Assembly: GCF_026914265.1 (NCBI RefSeq)
Contig: NC_069131.1
Coordinates: 8,882,001-8,946,000, forward strand
Direction: 5' to 3'
Length of the DNA: 64,000 bases
Origin: Mya arenaria
Taxonomy: Eukaryota; Mollusca; Bivalvia; Myida; Myidae
Position 1 is the stretch's first letter; the number at the start of each line of letters is the position of its first letter. The notes below the pieces were generated by a model. The model saw nothing but the letters and a program-made list of their open reading frames with translations, was not told the origin of the DNA and did no database searches. The position numbers and the translations under genes are program-made. Shown here piece after piece: positions 22,146-31,229 of this stretch.

Positions 22146-24345
22146 CTCGTGTTGTTTTACTTCAATGTCCCGAAACCATTTAAACGAACAACTTCCACTG
22201 AGGTCAGACCAGCCATACAGAGCTGAAAAAACAAAACATTTCTGTTGAAAAATGAAAACATCAATGAGTGAGTAAAATAAGAACAATACTTGTTCAATTT
22301 GTTTGCCACCAAAAACATGAATCTTAAATGATCTTGTTTTCCCTGCCAGATGATATACAATAAAACTTAACAATATAAGCTTCAACTCACTAATTTTCAT
22401 TTACTAAATATGAACACTGGCTAATTAACTTCTATTAAGTCTTTGACCACCAAAGAATATTTGCAGTGAGTTGTAAATGCTTAGTCTCAAAACATATAAA
22501 CCATTCTTTCAGTTTTCATTTACAAATAATAGAGCAGAACACTAACAATGTGCTTAAAATTATGATTTATTTGACAACTTTTCATTTTTTTCAAAATTTT
22601 TGACTTTGGATTTTCACCATAGCGCATTCGTTTTTTAGCTATATACTTACCAAAGCGCATTTGCGTTTAAGCGATGTAGTTTTTTCACACTGAGTACCCC
22701 CCTTATGAAACTTTTTTTTACATTGAATTTAGAACGATTTAGTTGACTCACAAAATTAGGCACACAAAGTGACGATGTACAAGTATTTTGGGGTGACGAG
22801 CTTTTTGGTTCGCTCGCCCGGCCAAACTAAAACACTTTTAGTATATATATAAGTCTTTTTGTTTGGCCGGGCGAGGTAACCAAAAAGCTCGTCACCCTAA
22901 ATGATTTGTACATTGTCACCTGGTTTGCTTAAATTTGTGAGTCGATTTGTCATAAAAAGAGTAAAATGTATGATAAATGCTTAGCATCTTCAAATAATTT
23001 GACATTCATCTTTTGGTTTGACAAATAATATAGTGAAATGTATGACACATGCTAAATATCATGAATGGATTTGACACTTAGCATTTGGTTTGACAACTGA
23101 AAGAGTGAAATGTATGACAAATGCTAAATGTCATGAATCTGACACATAGCTGTAATTTTGCTACCATAATGTGAAATAAGTACAAAGAGCAAAATCAAAT
23201 CATGTTGGTTCAGTGTTTCAGTATATTAAAGTACCAAGATGAGTTAACTTTACTGTTCATTGTAACTTTGAGATTTGTTTCTGATGAAATTTGGTGAAAT
23301 TACTTACTTGTTATTGACAGAGCAGAACACACTGCATATTGGGTGAGCTTCAGGTTATATAGGCTAGGTTACTCCTCACAACTCTGAAACAAAACATTTT
23401 ATCAACAAAACTGCACATATTGCTTGTTAGTTTTTTACATTTTTCATTCCATTAAAAGCATGGCTAAGTGCACATTTCATCCACATCAACAATGTTGAAA
23501 TAATCCTGAAAACAAAATACTTCCTACATACAAACAGAAACAGAAAAACTGTTCACATGCAGAAGGTATTATGTTCCCAACATTTCTTATCATTCACAAC
23601 AGGAACAAAATTATGCATTTATGGCATTGGTAGATATCAAACACAAACTGAAAATTTATCTAATAGCAGTTCAATGTAATAAATCAAACACAGTGTCTGT
23701 TATTAGATAAATTATCAGTTTATAAAAATTATTCCAAGCATATTTCCAAACAGACTAAGCACTGAGATTATGATATGACAGTTCAATTCATGGAATTAAT
23801 TTTCAGCGATTTTACTTACTTGTAAATGTACTTTCTTGGGTACTGCCTTCAACCATTTTGATCACCAGCTTTCTGACACACAGGACGACTGCATCTGAAC
23901 TGCCGTCTCTGGTTTAAAAAAAATAATTTTCAACATATTTTTCAAACAAAGAAATAGAAGAAGATATTTATCAATCTTGCATGATTTGTCATTTCTTATT
24001 TCTGTCAGTTTGGTCCCTAAACAAAGTTAAAATCATTCAAAATATGACATAAACAAGACAAGAGATATGAATTAACACTGCTTACTATGTTTTTCAACAT
24101 ATCTAGCCGAGAATTAAAGTTTCTAAAATCGGCTTCGAGAATGTTCGAAACATTCTAAAACGAGCTGGGAGCAATTTCTTTTGACATAAGTTTTTACGTA
24201 ATTCAATGCACACATCGACAAAACTTGTTGGTAATATGATACATCATATATTTAGACACAATTTCTCATAAAACTTTTAAACATTCATGTCATACTTACC
24301 GCAGGAAAGCTGGAAATACGACCTTCACAATTTATTTTTCAAGAT
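22146..24345 (-). ncRNA. Predicted multi-exon minus-strand transcript
   Basis: A series of consensus splice sites lies on the minus strand. Exon ends at donors are 24300 (GCG/GTAAGT), 24086 (ATA/GTAAGC), 23820 (CAA/GTAAGT), 23308 (CAA/GTAAGT) and 22146 (GAG/GTAAAA). Acceptor-defined exon starts are 23908 (ACCAG), 23505 (TTTTCAG), 23393 (GTTTCAG) and 22222 (TTTTTTCAG). A further acceptor at 20511 could extend it. The upstream exons are short (80-90 bp) and closed in most frames, so at least the 5' part is probably untranslated. The promoter candidate is at 24341-24400. The same arrangement is present in repeat B. Confidence 0.45.
22744..22944. repeat. Palindrome A2, same family as A1
   Basis: The same ~200 bp inverted repeat with centre TATATATATAAG at about 22846. 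It is preceded by the paired AGCGCATTCG/AGCGCATTTG elements at about 22620-22670 and followed by two or three iterated units to about 23120. Confidence 0.85.
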
Positions 24346-24400
24346 GGCCGACCAGCGCACAGCGAGAACTCTGCAATATGACGTCATACATATCACGTCA
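24341..24400 (-). promoter_or_regulatory. CRE/YY1-type promoter for the spliced transcript
   Basis: Within 60 bp are AAGATGGCCG (YY1-like, 24341-24350), a perfect CRE palindrome TGACGTCA (24379-24386) and a second half-match TCACGTCA (24393-24400). The predicted first exon lies directly downstream on the minus strand. No TATA box is near it. Factor names come from consensus motifs known in animals. Confidence 0.45.
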
Positions 24401-24637
24401 TATCATTCCATGAATTGCATTATTTATTTATTTTTTAAACTTTTACGAAAATAAAGAAAATACACTCATTAAAAATAATTTAAAATTATCTTAATCATGT
24501 ATTATGTATCGTTTTATGAAATTAAACAATAGGAAAAAAAAGTTTGTTCATTTTCAGAAAAACGAAATCGAAAGTAGAAATATTTTCTGAAATTGGAAAT
24601 GTTTAAAACCTCGTAAAATCATTTATATCTCTTGTAT

Positions 24638-24853
24638 ATGCATAAACCCGGCTTGATTCAATCGCGAACACATTATAGAAACTATAACTACCAAGGTCGT
24701 ACCTTCAAACACAGAAAATATCCCAAATTTTACACACAAAGAGTATTGTTTACATGGTTCAACCGTATCCAAGTGAATACGACAGACAACACTTTCCCTT
24801 ATAATAATCAGCTCAGTATAGCTTGTACCGAAAATCGTAACATTATTCTGTGA
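24638..24853 (+). CDS. Small ORF, basic, unrecognised
   Basis: About 71 aa from MHKPGLIQSRTHYRNYNYQG. It is rich in Tyr, Arg and Asn, with no domain. The only support is that the frame is also open in repeat B (58220-58435), which is weak because the copies are nearly identical. Confidence 0.2.
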   Translation: MHKPGLIQSRTHYRNYNYQGRTFKHRKYPKFYTQRVLFTWFNRIQVNTTDNTFPYNNQLSIACTENRNIIL

Positions 24854-24869
24854 TTGTTTTACTTTATTT

Positions 24870-25119
24870 CATGTTTTATTTTGCTTAAGTATCGTACTTT
24901 GTAGCATTTTACGATACATTCTGTGTATCTTTGAGGAGTTATGCATAGCGATTTGCACATATATATATGACCATATGACCATTACTCGTTTGATAACTAT
25001 GAGCAAGCATAGTTGTTCTTGAAGCTTAAGTGATCCAACTAGATTACTATAGATAAACACAATAAAACAAACAGTTCATACATTTTATTTTGTTACTATC
25101 ATTGTCTGTTCATCACTCA
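24870..25119. other. Spacer
   Basis: AT-rich DNA with no supported feature. Confidence 0.4.
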
Positions 25120-25558
25120 ATTTATTGTTAAAACTGTTTTGGCACAAATGCCTCCCACGCCTGGCGAAGAACTGGCGAAGTGCTTCGTGATTCTCATTTT
25201 CTCACTGTTGTCGCTGGTGCTGAGATCTTCAACACTTGTAAGTTTTGTCAACACTCGACAGTCTTCTTGCACAAACACACAAACAGGGGTACAGTTCAGG
25301 GCACTGATGGCTTGGGGCTCTCTGTTCTGCTTTCTGTTCAGCCTCTCCGTTTTTGAAACAAATCAAACACGGATATAGTTTCGGACACGTGTGGATTTCA
25401 ATTGCCATATTGATGTTTGCATTCAATTGCACACTGTCCATGTTTTTCTGTTTTGCATCAGACCTTCTGAGCAACTTCTTCAAACACGTTTTGATGATTT
25501 TCTTGATTCCCATAATTTGTATATATACTAGATCAGTAGGTTTTGACAAGTATGACAT
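25120..25558 (-). pseudogene. Zinc-binding protein with two CPxLYPCLxC motifs (copy A, broken)
   Basis: The copy A version of the gene seen whole at 58714-59157. The first CPKLYPCLICFKNGE motif and the basic N-terminus are readable. The copy appears broken, with a few breaks in its C-terminal half. Confidence 0.5.
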
Positions 25559-25826
25559 GAGAAGAAAAGATAAGTTTATATATGAACTATATTCGTTCCA
25601 CTCATTGCATTATTTTAAGCCATGGACCATGCAATCTACAATGCTAGGTACAGTGCTTGCTACTATGTTACTATGCTTCTATTTTTCAATCGAGATAAAA
25701 CAAACAATCAAATTGCATTTCAACGCATTTATTCAAAGTTAAAACATCAAAACAATTGTTTGAACCTTTTCATTCGGAAAGCACTTAATGAAGTATCATC
25801 ATGTTTGAGCGGATTGAAAACTAATG

Positions 25827-26177
25827 TCAATTCTTGTTTTCGCTCACAAAAATACTTGGTTCAATTTCGTCAATTTTTACTTCCTCGTCTACGGTCTCAA
25901 TGTCTTCAAAATTATCACTATCATAACAGTAACCGTCACAAACGCAGCAATTTCTCATATAACAAACTGCCCCGTCTGGGTTGTCATCTTGCATGGATTC
26001 GATTTCGCTCGATTTTTGTTCTTCAGCATCTCGCAAATAATCTTCTGCCATCTCCATCATTTTTTCATATTCATTGATATCATTCATGGGTTGCTGAGAA
26101 CAAGATTCGCTTTTTTGCTCGTTTTCACTGGTGTTCTCACAAGGCGTTGTTTGCTGTGTCGATGCTTGACTGGACAT
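25827..26177 (-). CDS. Acidic small protein with MAEDYLRDA motif
   Basis: 116 aa starting MSSQASTQQTTPCENTSENE. It is acidic and Gln/Ser-rich at first, with the motif MAEDYLRDAEEQ at about residues 43-54, then a short Cys cluster CYMRNCCVCDGYCYD and an acidic tail. The same MAEDYLRDA motif occurs in the protein at 27521-28063, so they are relatives or share an interaction peptide. A TATA-like TTATAATAAG (26221-26230) lies about 45 bp upstream, divergent from the gene at 26313. Function unknown. Confidence 0.6.
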   Translation of the reverse strand: MSSQASTQQTTPCENTSENEQKSESCSQQPMNDINEYEKMMEMAEDYLRDAEEQKSSEIESMQDDNPDGAVCYMRNCCVCDGYCYDSDNFEDIETVDEEVKIDEIEPSIFVSENKN

Positions 26178-26220
26178 AATTGTTTGAGAATGTGTATGAC
26201 AAGTAACAAATTTTCAGCCC

Positions 26221-26272
26221 TTATAATAAGAATAAAATAATTCACTAGTAAATCGCATTCCATGATATAAAT
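26221..26272. promoter_or_regulatory. Divergent promoter region
   Basis: CTTATTATAA on the minus strand (26221-26230) serves the acidic gene. GATATAAATC on the plus strand (about 26263-26272) serves the coiled-coil gene, each about 40-50 bp from its ATG. Confidence 0.4.
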
Positions 26273-26312
26273 CGAAAATAAAACTGACATTGAACTCGCT
26301 CACAATAGAAAT

Positions 26313-26771
26313 ATGACGGACATAAGCAACCTTAATTTACAAATTACCGGCTTCGTAGCGAGACTATGTATGGGTGATAACAAGCACGAGTCTACGTTCA
26401 AAGAAATCGTCTCGATACTTGACAATATCGAAAAAACATTTCTGCAAAACAAACTGGAAACGACCGAGTATCGCAAGAAATGTGGCGCACTACAGCAAAA
26501 GGTGTTTAGGTTGATCAGAGAGAACGATCGGTATAAGCAAACTCATGTGCACAACTCGAATACGGACGATAGTCAACTATTGCAGGACGAAGTTACACGC
26601 TTGACATTGAATCTGTCACAGCTGACTGCGGAAAACAATCAGCTTAAGCAAAATAACACGGCATTGGAAGACGAAGTTTTGCGCTTGAAATCTCAAACAG
26701 ACAACCTGCAATCCTTAGACGAAGCTGCCTGTATGGAACTATTCAACGAAAACACTCAAGATTTTTCATGA
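26313..26771 (+). CDS. Coiled-coil / leucine-zipper-like protein
   Basis: 152 aa starting MTDISNLNLQITGFVARLCM. Residues ~40-75 are helical. Residues ~85-140 form a long heptad-containing helix with Leu or Val at repeated positions (LLQDEVTRLTLNLSQLTAEN, then LKQNNTALEDEVLRLKSQ), which should dimerise. There is no basic DNA-binding region directly before it, so this is not a clear bZIP. AATAAA follows at about 26815. Identical at the protein level in copy B (59911-60369). Confidence 0.65.
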   Translation: MTDISNLNLQITGFVARLCMGDNKHESTFKEIVSILDNIEKTFLQNKLETTEYRKKCGALQQKVFRLIRENDRYKQTHVHNSNTDDSQLLQDEVTRLTLNLSQLTAENNQLKQNNTALEDEVLRLKSQTDNLQSLDEAACMELFNENTQDFS

Positions 26772-26849
26772 ATTACTTTACTTCTGCCACTTACAAGTGA
26801 ATATTACGAAGTTCAATAAAAAGCAATTTCAAAGCATTCGTTTTTTATG

Positions 26850-27224
26850 TTAATATTTTGTTATCCTAAGTCTTAGAAACGCAAATCTCAGTACGTTTTG
26901 CTTAAACTGTTCTCTTGCGCTTTGCTTGATTCTGGCCAGATAATCTTTTCCTTCTGAGTTACCCAATCTTTTGTAGTAACGTTTAATGTTTCTTCTATTC
27001 ATTTTTCGTGCCGGGTGGTTTATCCAACAAGCGGGACAAAAGCCGTTGTATTTATCAAAACAGCTTGGACACGCGGAATGTTCGAATGCACATTGTTTCA
27101 TAACGAGCAAGCGATAGTCAATGTTACTGTAGCCACCGCACCAATGACAAGCTCTGAAACGTTTTCCGAGTCTCTTATCATACGAAATACATTTTGAGTT
27201 TTTTTTACCGTTGTTGTGAGCCAT
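26850..27224 (-). CDS. RING-like zinc protein, paralogue 1
   Basis: 124 aa starting MAHNNGKKNSKCISYDKRLG. A cross-brace-like pattern CHWC, then CAFEHSACPSC and CPAC fits the spacing of a RING-HC finger (C-x2-C ... C-x3-H-x2-C-x2-C-x7-C-x2-C). A basic helical region follows (KRYYKRLGNSEGKDYLARIK). The gene at 28799/62431 is a clear paralogue. Role as an E3 ligase is plausible but not shown. Confidence 0.62.
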   Translation of the reverse strand: MAHNNGKKNSKCISYDKRLGKRFRACHWCGGYSNIDYRLLVMKQCAFEHSACPSCFDKYNGFCPACWINHPARKMNRRNIKRYYKRLGNSEGKDYLARIKQSAREQFKQNVLRFAFLRLRITKY

Positions 27225-27520
27225 ACTTTATTTAAAAGGTTCAAAAATATTTCACTAATATAGTGTCAAGTCAATTTCATTCAGTTTATGTAATTCAAAT
27301 GTTTTGACAACAGTAACATGGCAAGTCTTAACCGTTGGTGACACAATAAACTATTGTCTATATTTGCTGCGTTTACCACATTTACGAAAACACAAGACAA
27401 AGAATATTTCATTTTTTCATGTTTATTTTACAATTGAATCGTTATCTACAAAAACTTGAAACATCATAACACACTAAATGTCTCCAAAGTCCTGATACTC
27501 AGAGTCCCCAGGTTCATTGT
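27225..27520. other. Spacer with 3' ends
   Basis: Contains an AAATAAAG TATA-like sequence for the RING-like gene at about 27228 and the 3' region of the acidic gene (TTTATT at about 27420). No frame supported. Confidence 0.4.
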
Positions 27521-28063
27521 TCATAAGTATGGTTTTATCGTTTCCCACATATAGCCTATGTGCTTCAACAGAAAATCGTTTAGAATCTCAGGTTCAGCAT
27601 AATCGTTTGAACTGTGTCTCAGTGCTGTCCTCGCTTCTTCCGTCTCACAATACTTGATCTCTCTGTACATTTCAACGCACCTCCTGATCTGGTCTGCCTC
27701 ATATTTTGACTCCTGAATATTGTATATTTGTTCAAGTATTTTCGCAACTTTATCATGATCCAAAGGGGAAGCCGGCGAAGAATTTTCAAGATCATCGCTA
27801 AAATTCCCATCCTCGATATCGTCATCATCTGAAAGGACAACAGCTGTAGCTTCATCTTTTCCTTCCCATGCCTTGAACCTCTTCCTTATCGGGCTAGCAG
27901 GTGGAGTAAGAACGTCTGCTTTTACTTTTACTGCGCTGAATTCTTTCTCATCCATGCTCACATCCATACAAGACTCTGCCGCATCTCGCAAATAGTCTTC
28001 TGCCATTGCTTGTAGTTTTTCGTCTTCAGTTGAGTAGTGCTGAGGAGATGATTTGCTTGACAT
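27521..28063 (-). CDS. Acidic protein with MAEDYLRDA motif and PPASP segment
   Basis: About 180 aa from MSSKSSPQHYSTEDEKLQ; I chose this Met because it aligns with MSSQAST of the gene at 25827. The order is MAEDYLRDAAES near residue 21, a KADVLTPPASPIRKRFKAW segment that looks like a proline-directed phosphosite next to basic residues, an acidic run (LSDDDDIEDGNFSDDL), and a C-terminal helical part (AKILEQIYNIQESKYEADQI). TATTATAAG at 28109-28117 lies about 45 bp upstream. It could be a nuclear regulatory protein; no family recognised. Confidence 0.6.
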   Translation of the reverse strand: MSSKSSPQHYSTEDEKLQAMAEDYLRDAAESCMDVSMDEKEFSAVKVKADVLTPPASPIRKRFKAWEGKDEATAVVLSDDDDIEDGNFSDDLENSSPASPLDHDKVAKILEQIYNIQESKYEADQIRRCVEMYREIKYCETEEARTALRHSSNDYAEPEILNDFLLKHIGYMWETIKPYL

Positions 28064-28207
28064 GTTGTAGATTGTAGATTGTTTGTAACCAGTGCACAAT
28101 TTGGAGACCTTATAATAGCAAAAAAATAATTCATCGATATTACTTTCATATTGGTTTTATGTTCATTTATTTCAAATAGAAGCACATTGTAGCTTTTTGC
28201 ATAAATA

Positions 28208-28720
28208 TCAAACAAGATCCATACAGTCATTGTCCTTGTCAAACATACCAACTCTCATCGATTCGGTTTGCTGGGGGGAGGTATTGCTGTATTCTATTTT
28301 CTGTCTTTTTACAATGTTATCCATCTCACCATTTTCCACTTTTCTTTTCATTCCCGCATTGGAACTGGAATCGTTTAAATCCATCTGCGGTTTGAACATT
28401 TCATAATAATTCATGAACATTTCCTTATCCAACATATCAACACTCATCGATTCGGTTTGTTGCGGTAAGGTATTGCTGTTGTCTGATTTCTGTGTTTTTA
28501 CGGTGTTAGCCAGCTCATCCATCTCACAGTTCATGGCATTGGAATCATTCAAATCCATCTTCTGTCTGTACAATTTACAGTCGTCGCACTGGCAGTTATC
28601 GATACAGTCATAATAATTCAATCTGAAAAGGATACAGTCATAATAATTCAATCTGAAAAACTTACAGTCGTCACACTGGCAGTTGTTTGTCATGATCTCT
28701 TTGCAGTTTGGTTTTGCCAT
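28208..28720 (-). CDS. Repeat-built Cys-rich protein
   Basis: About 170 aa from MAKPNCKEIMTNNCQCDDCK. The protein is assembled from internal repeats: CKEIM, CQCDDCK twice, FRLNYYDCI twice (three times in copy B), MDLNDS twice and PQQTESM twice. A basic MKRKVENGEMDNIVKRQK segment could be a nuclear localisation signal. GGTATAAAAGC lies at 28773-28784, about 55 bp upstream. The differing repeat number between copies A and B shows the coding repeats change by slippage while keeping the frame. Confidence 0.55.
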   Translation of the reverse strand: MAKPNCKEIMTNNCQCDDCKFFRLNYYDCILFRLNYYDCIDNCQCDDCKLYRQKMDLNDSNAMNCEMDELANTVKTQKSDNSNTLPQQTESMSVDMLDKEMFMNYYEMFKPQMDLNDSSSNAGMKRKVENGEMDNIVKRQKIEYSNTSPQQTESMRVGMFDKDNDCMDLV

Positions 28721-28798
28721 GATCTCTTTGCAGTTTGGCTTTGCAGTATTTTGCAATGTTTTGCAGTCTTTTGCTTTTATACCAATTAGAGCTTTGCA

Positions 28799-29211
28799 TT
28801 ACAAAAAGGCGAACATCAACACGTCACTTTTGAACTTTTCCCTTGTGCTTTTCTTAATGGTGGCGAGGTAATCATGCCTCATCTCTCTCAATAACCAGTC
28901 GTTAGTTTCTATTTTACCCAATTTCTTGTAGTATCGTTTCCTTTCCTTAATGTGTGCTAACGCAACTGGATGGTTCAACCAACAAGCAGGACAAGAGCCA
29001 TTGTATTTATCGAAACAGCTTGGACACGCGGAATGTTCGAACACACAGTTTTTCATAACGAGTAGGAGATAGTCAATGTTACTGTAACCACCACACCACT
29101 CACAACATCGAAAACGTTTTCCGAATCTCTTATCATACGAATAGTTTGACGTGTTTACATGTTTGACATGTTTGACATGTTTGGATCTGTATCGGCTGTA
29201 TCGGCTGTCAT
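28799..29211 (-). CDS. RING-like zinc protein, paralogue 2 (copy A)
   Basis: Homologous to the gene at 26850: YDKRFGKRFRCCEWCGGYSN, then NCVFEHSACPSCFDKYNG and CPACWLNHP, followed by a basic helical tail ending DVLMFAFL. The zinc ligands are all present. The 5' end differs from that of copy B (62431-62844), so this copy may not be whole and its start is uncertain. Confidence 0.5.
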
Positions 29212-29279
29212 ATGTATGTTTGTGTGTTTGTGTATGTGTGCATGAGTTCTTTGTAGCCACCACAAATAATGGAATACAG

Positions 29280-29335
29280 AAAACGGGGGTGAAAATAAGG
29301 GGGGGGGATTTTCAACAAGGGGGGGGGGCCTTTTC
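29280..29335. promoter_or_regulatory. G-tract / A-T / G-tract segment near the repeat end
   Basis: Three G runs (5, 9-10 and 10 bases) are separated by TGAAAATAA and ATTTTCAACAA. The segment lies about 80 bp inside the end of repeat A and is repeated with longer G runs at about 62925-62973 in copy B. It could form a quadruplex. The layout recalls the G-run/A-T-run/G-run pac1 packaging signal near herpesvirus termini, which is only an analogy. Confidence 0.35.
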
Positions 29336-29471
29336 TATCAGCCTATTTCCCCAAGTCCATTCCATTTCCATTTTCATTTTTCAAACATCAAAACAAAACT
29401 TCACAGTTTGCTCTGTGTAAACGCGCAGTTGACTGTGGTTTGGTCCCATCCGATGTAGCCATTTAATGCCA

Positions 29472-30401
29472 TCACAATAGAGCCTGTACTCTGCCTGTGA
29501 TTTTCTTCCGACACATGGAACAATTTGACAGGATGTTGGCACACACTCTGCAGCAAAACAGATGCCCACAAGGCAAAAGTACCATGTCTACGAGACCGTC
29601 AAAACAAATTTTGCACTGTCTTCGTTCATCAAGGTTTGTGTCTTGTTCATGGTTTTCAGATGGTTCGTGCTTTACATTCGTTTCGAGCAAAATGTTACAA
29701 ATGTCATTGATTTCATAACTCTTTTCACTGCCGTATGTTCTGCGAAAGACCAGTTTGGCGTTACTAATATCCTCGATGCGAAACCCAAATTCAAGTAGGA
29801 TTTTGTCAATATTTTGTTGTTCTGAAATGCATACCAGAGGTACATTTCTTGTTTCAAATCCAGCAGCAAAGGGACATTCTGGGCTGAAACGATAATGAAC
29901 ATTTGGGATTCGGTCTTCTGGCTTCCAGTCAGAAAAACATTTTCGACAAAACACACACTGAACGCGATCCCCAGTGTGTTGGTAAATGAATCCATTTTTT
30001 GCCAACTCTTCTTGACTTATCACAGATTTCCAATCTCTATACGTTTCGAGTCGTGCTGACTCGCTGAAAAATTGTCTGTAAAAGGGATCAGGATCATATG
30101 CATCGTCATCTTCTTCGTTAATAAGATCTTCAGATTCCATGTTATGTGTTAACTTACAATTGGGGAAAAAACGTGCATGTTCATTTTCTGGGACTTCTCC
30201 TCGCTCCCACGAGTGTAAATGATTTCCGCAAAAATAACAAGTTACTTCATCACGAAAACCGGTAAAAAACAATCCTGCTTTTGCCAAGTCAACTGGATCA
30301 ATGAAATCGATCGACCAAGCACTATATGTTGCTAATCGAGCAGTGAAATTATCATATTCTTGATGTTTTGGAATCGATACTTGTTTGAAAGAATACTCCA
30401 T
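29472..30401 (-). CDS. Inhibitor of apoptosis protein, BIR-BIR-RING, intronless
   Basis: 309 aa, whole. BIR1 (about residues 20-88) ends CYFCGNHLHSWERGE, then ENEHARFFPNC. BIR2 (about 110-175) has CVFCRKCFSDWKPEDRIP and HYRFSPEC. Both carry the CxxC...H...C zinc set. The C-terminal RING (about 262-305) reads CKICFDGLVDMVLLPCGHLF, then CCRVC and CSMCRKKI. BIR domains bind caspases or IAP antagonists, and the RING ubiquitinates them, blocking apoptosis. The lack of introns and the two-BIR layout match viral IAPs of the baculovirus kind. It is the first gene in the unique region next to repeat A. TATAAAC at about 30425 lies just upstream. Confidence 0.93.
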   Translation of the reverse strand: MEYSFKQVSIPKHQEYDNFTARLATYSAWSIDFIDPVDLAKAGLFFTGFRDEVTCYFCGNHLHSWERGEVPENEHARFFPNCKLTHNMESEDLINEEDDDAYDPDPFYRQFFSESARLETYRDWKSVISQEELAKNGFIYQHTGDRVQCVFCRKCFSDWKPEDRIPNVHYRFSPECPFAAGFETRNVPLVCISEQQNIDKILLEFGFRIEDISNAKLVFRRTYGSEKSYEINDICNILLETNVKHEPSENHEQDTNLDERRQCKICFDGLVDMVLLPCGHLFCCRVCANILSNCSMCRKKITGRVQALL

Positions 30402-30557
30402 TGTAACAAATGATACGTTCTGTTTATAGCCATATATATAGTGTTATTTTTCTCTCTTCATCATCTGATAATGAGACAAAACCGAAATATCAGGTTTATT
30501 GGTTTATTATGTTTGAAAATCACAAACAATGGAAAAAACAACAATTTGTGAATAATA

Positions 30558-31229
30558 TCAAAGCCATGGAAATTTATCAGGGTATGAACCTCCTACTTTG
30601 CGTAGAGCAATGTGCTCTGCGAGTTGACTGATTGATTGAGGATAGTCAGGTTGTTGAGCCTTAAGCTTCCGTGATTCTTTATATGCTTTTTTCATATCGA
30701 GATATTGGTACAGATACTTCAATTGACACATACGATTGACAATCCATTCTGGAGTTTGTTCTTTGATTTCCCCTCTGATATACCTCTGACAGAGAGTACT
30801 GTCGTCTCGGAGCTCGAGGCCACTCTGAGATAAAAGATATCTCAGATGTGAATGTCTCTGTTCTTGTCTCTGTTGTGATTTAGCTTGGCGGATAGCGATG
30901 CGTTTTTCTCGTTTATGCTTTAATATTTTCAAGATCTCGGTCGGGTCATCAGAACCATATTTCTTACTCACTATTGCCTGTATATCATCTCGATTGTATA
31001 GTTTTTGTGACGCGGACTTGACGAATGGTACTTTCAAAAGGTCTGTCACAGAAAGGAAAAAGTCTTGTTTAGCTTTGGTAGCACACACATATTTATCATC
31101 ATCGAACTTAGGCTTCAACGATTTTACATTTGTTTTCACCTCGGACGTGCGAACTTCATTTTGTCTCTTTTCCCTTTGAGGTAATTTACTATTTTCAAAT
31201 ATCACTAATCCTCCATTGCTACAATGCAT
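30558..31229 (-). CDS. Putative XPA C-terminal-fold protein
   Basis: About 223 aa from MHCSNGGLVIFENSKLPQRE. Residues ~45-100 read YVCATKAKQDFFLSVTDLLK, then PFVKSASQKLYNRDDIQAIV and SKKYGSDDP. I recognise this as like the XPA C-terminal DNA-binding fold pattern (TKxxAKxxYxLtxxDL...pMxLYxxxDVxxxaxxKyG). The rest is basic and Gln/Arg-rich, and the C-terminus is helical. Such a domain could bind DNA junctions during repair or replication. The first ~20 residues resemble the end of the neighbouring Rep-like module. Assignment is from memory of the family and moderate at best. Confidence 0.45.
   Translation of the reverse strand: MHCSNGGLVIFENSKLPQREKRQNEVRTSEVKTNVKSLKPKFDDDKYVCATKAKQDFFLSVTDLLKVPFVKSASQKLYNRDDIQAIVSKKYGSDDPTEILKILKHKREKRIAIRQAKSQQRQEQRHSHLRYLLSQSGLELRDDSTLCQRYIRGEIKEQTPEWIVNRMCQLKYLYQYLDMKKAYKESRKLKAQQPDYPQSISQLAEHIALRKVGGSYPDKFPWL

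Larger units (their letters stand above)
12157..29411. repeat. Long direct repeat, copy A
   Basis: Shared sequence starts at ATACAACCCGATATCGG and ends at CACAGTTTGC. It contains all the small genes also found in copy B, in the same order. It is about 1.7 kb shorter than copy B, almost entirely because of the shorter AT-rich array at 17445-18560. Confidence 0.92.

Noticed and set aside
25824-26240. 138 aa hydrophobic plus-strand frame opposite the acidic gene
   Set aside because: It is the antisense shadow of the acidic protein at 25827-26177, whose composition explains the hydrophobic residues.
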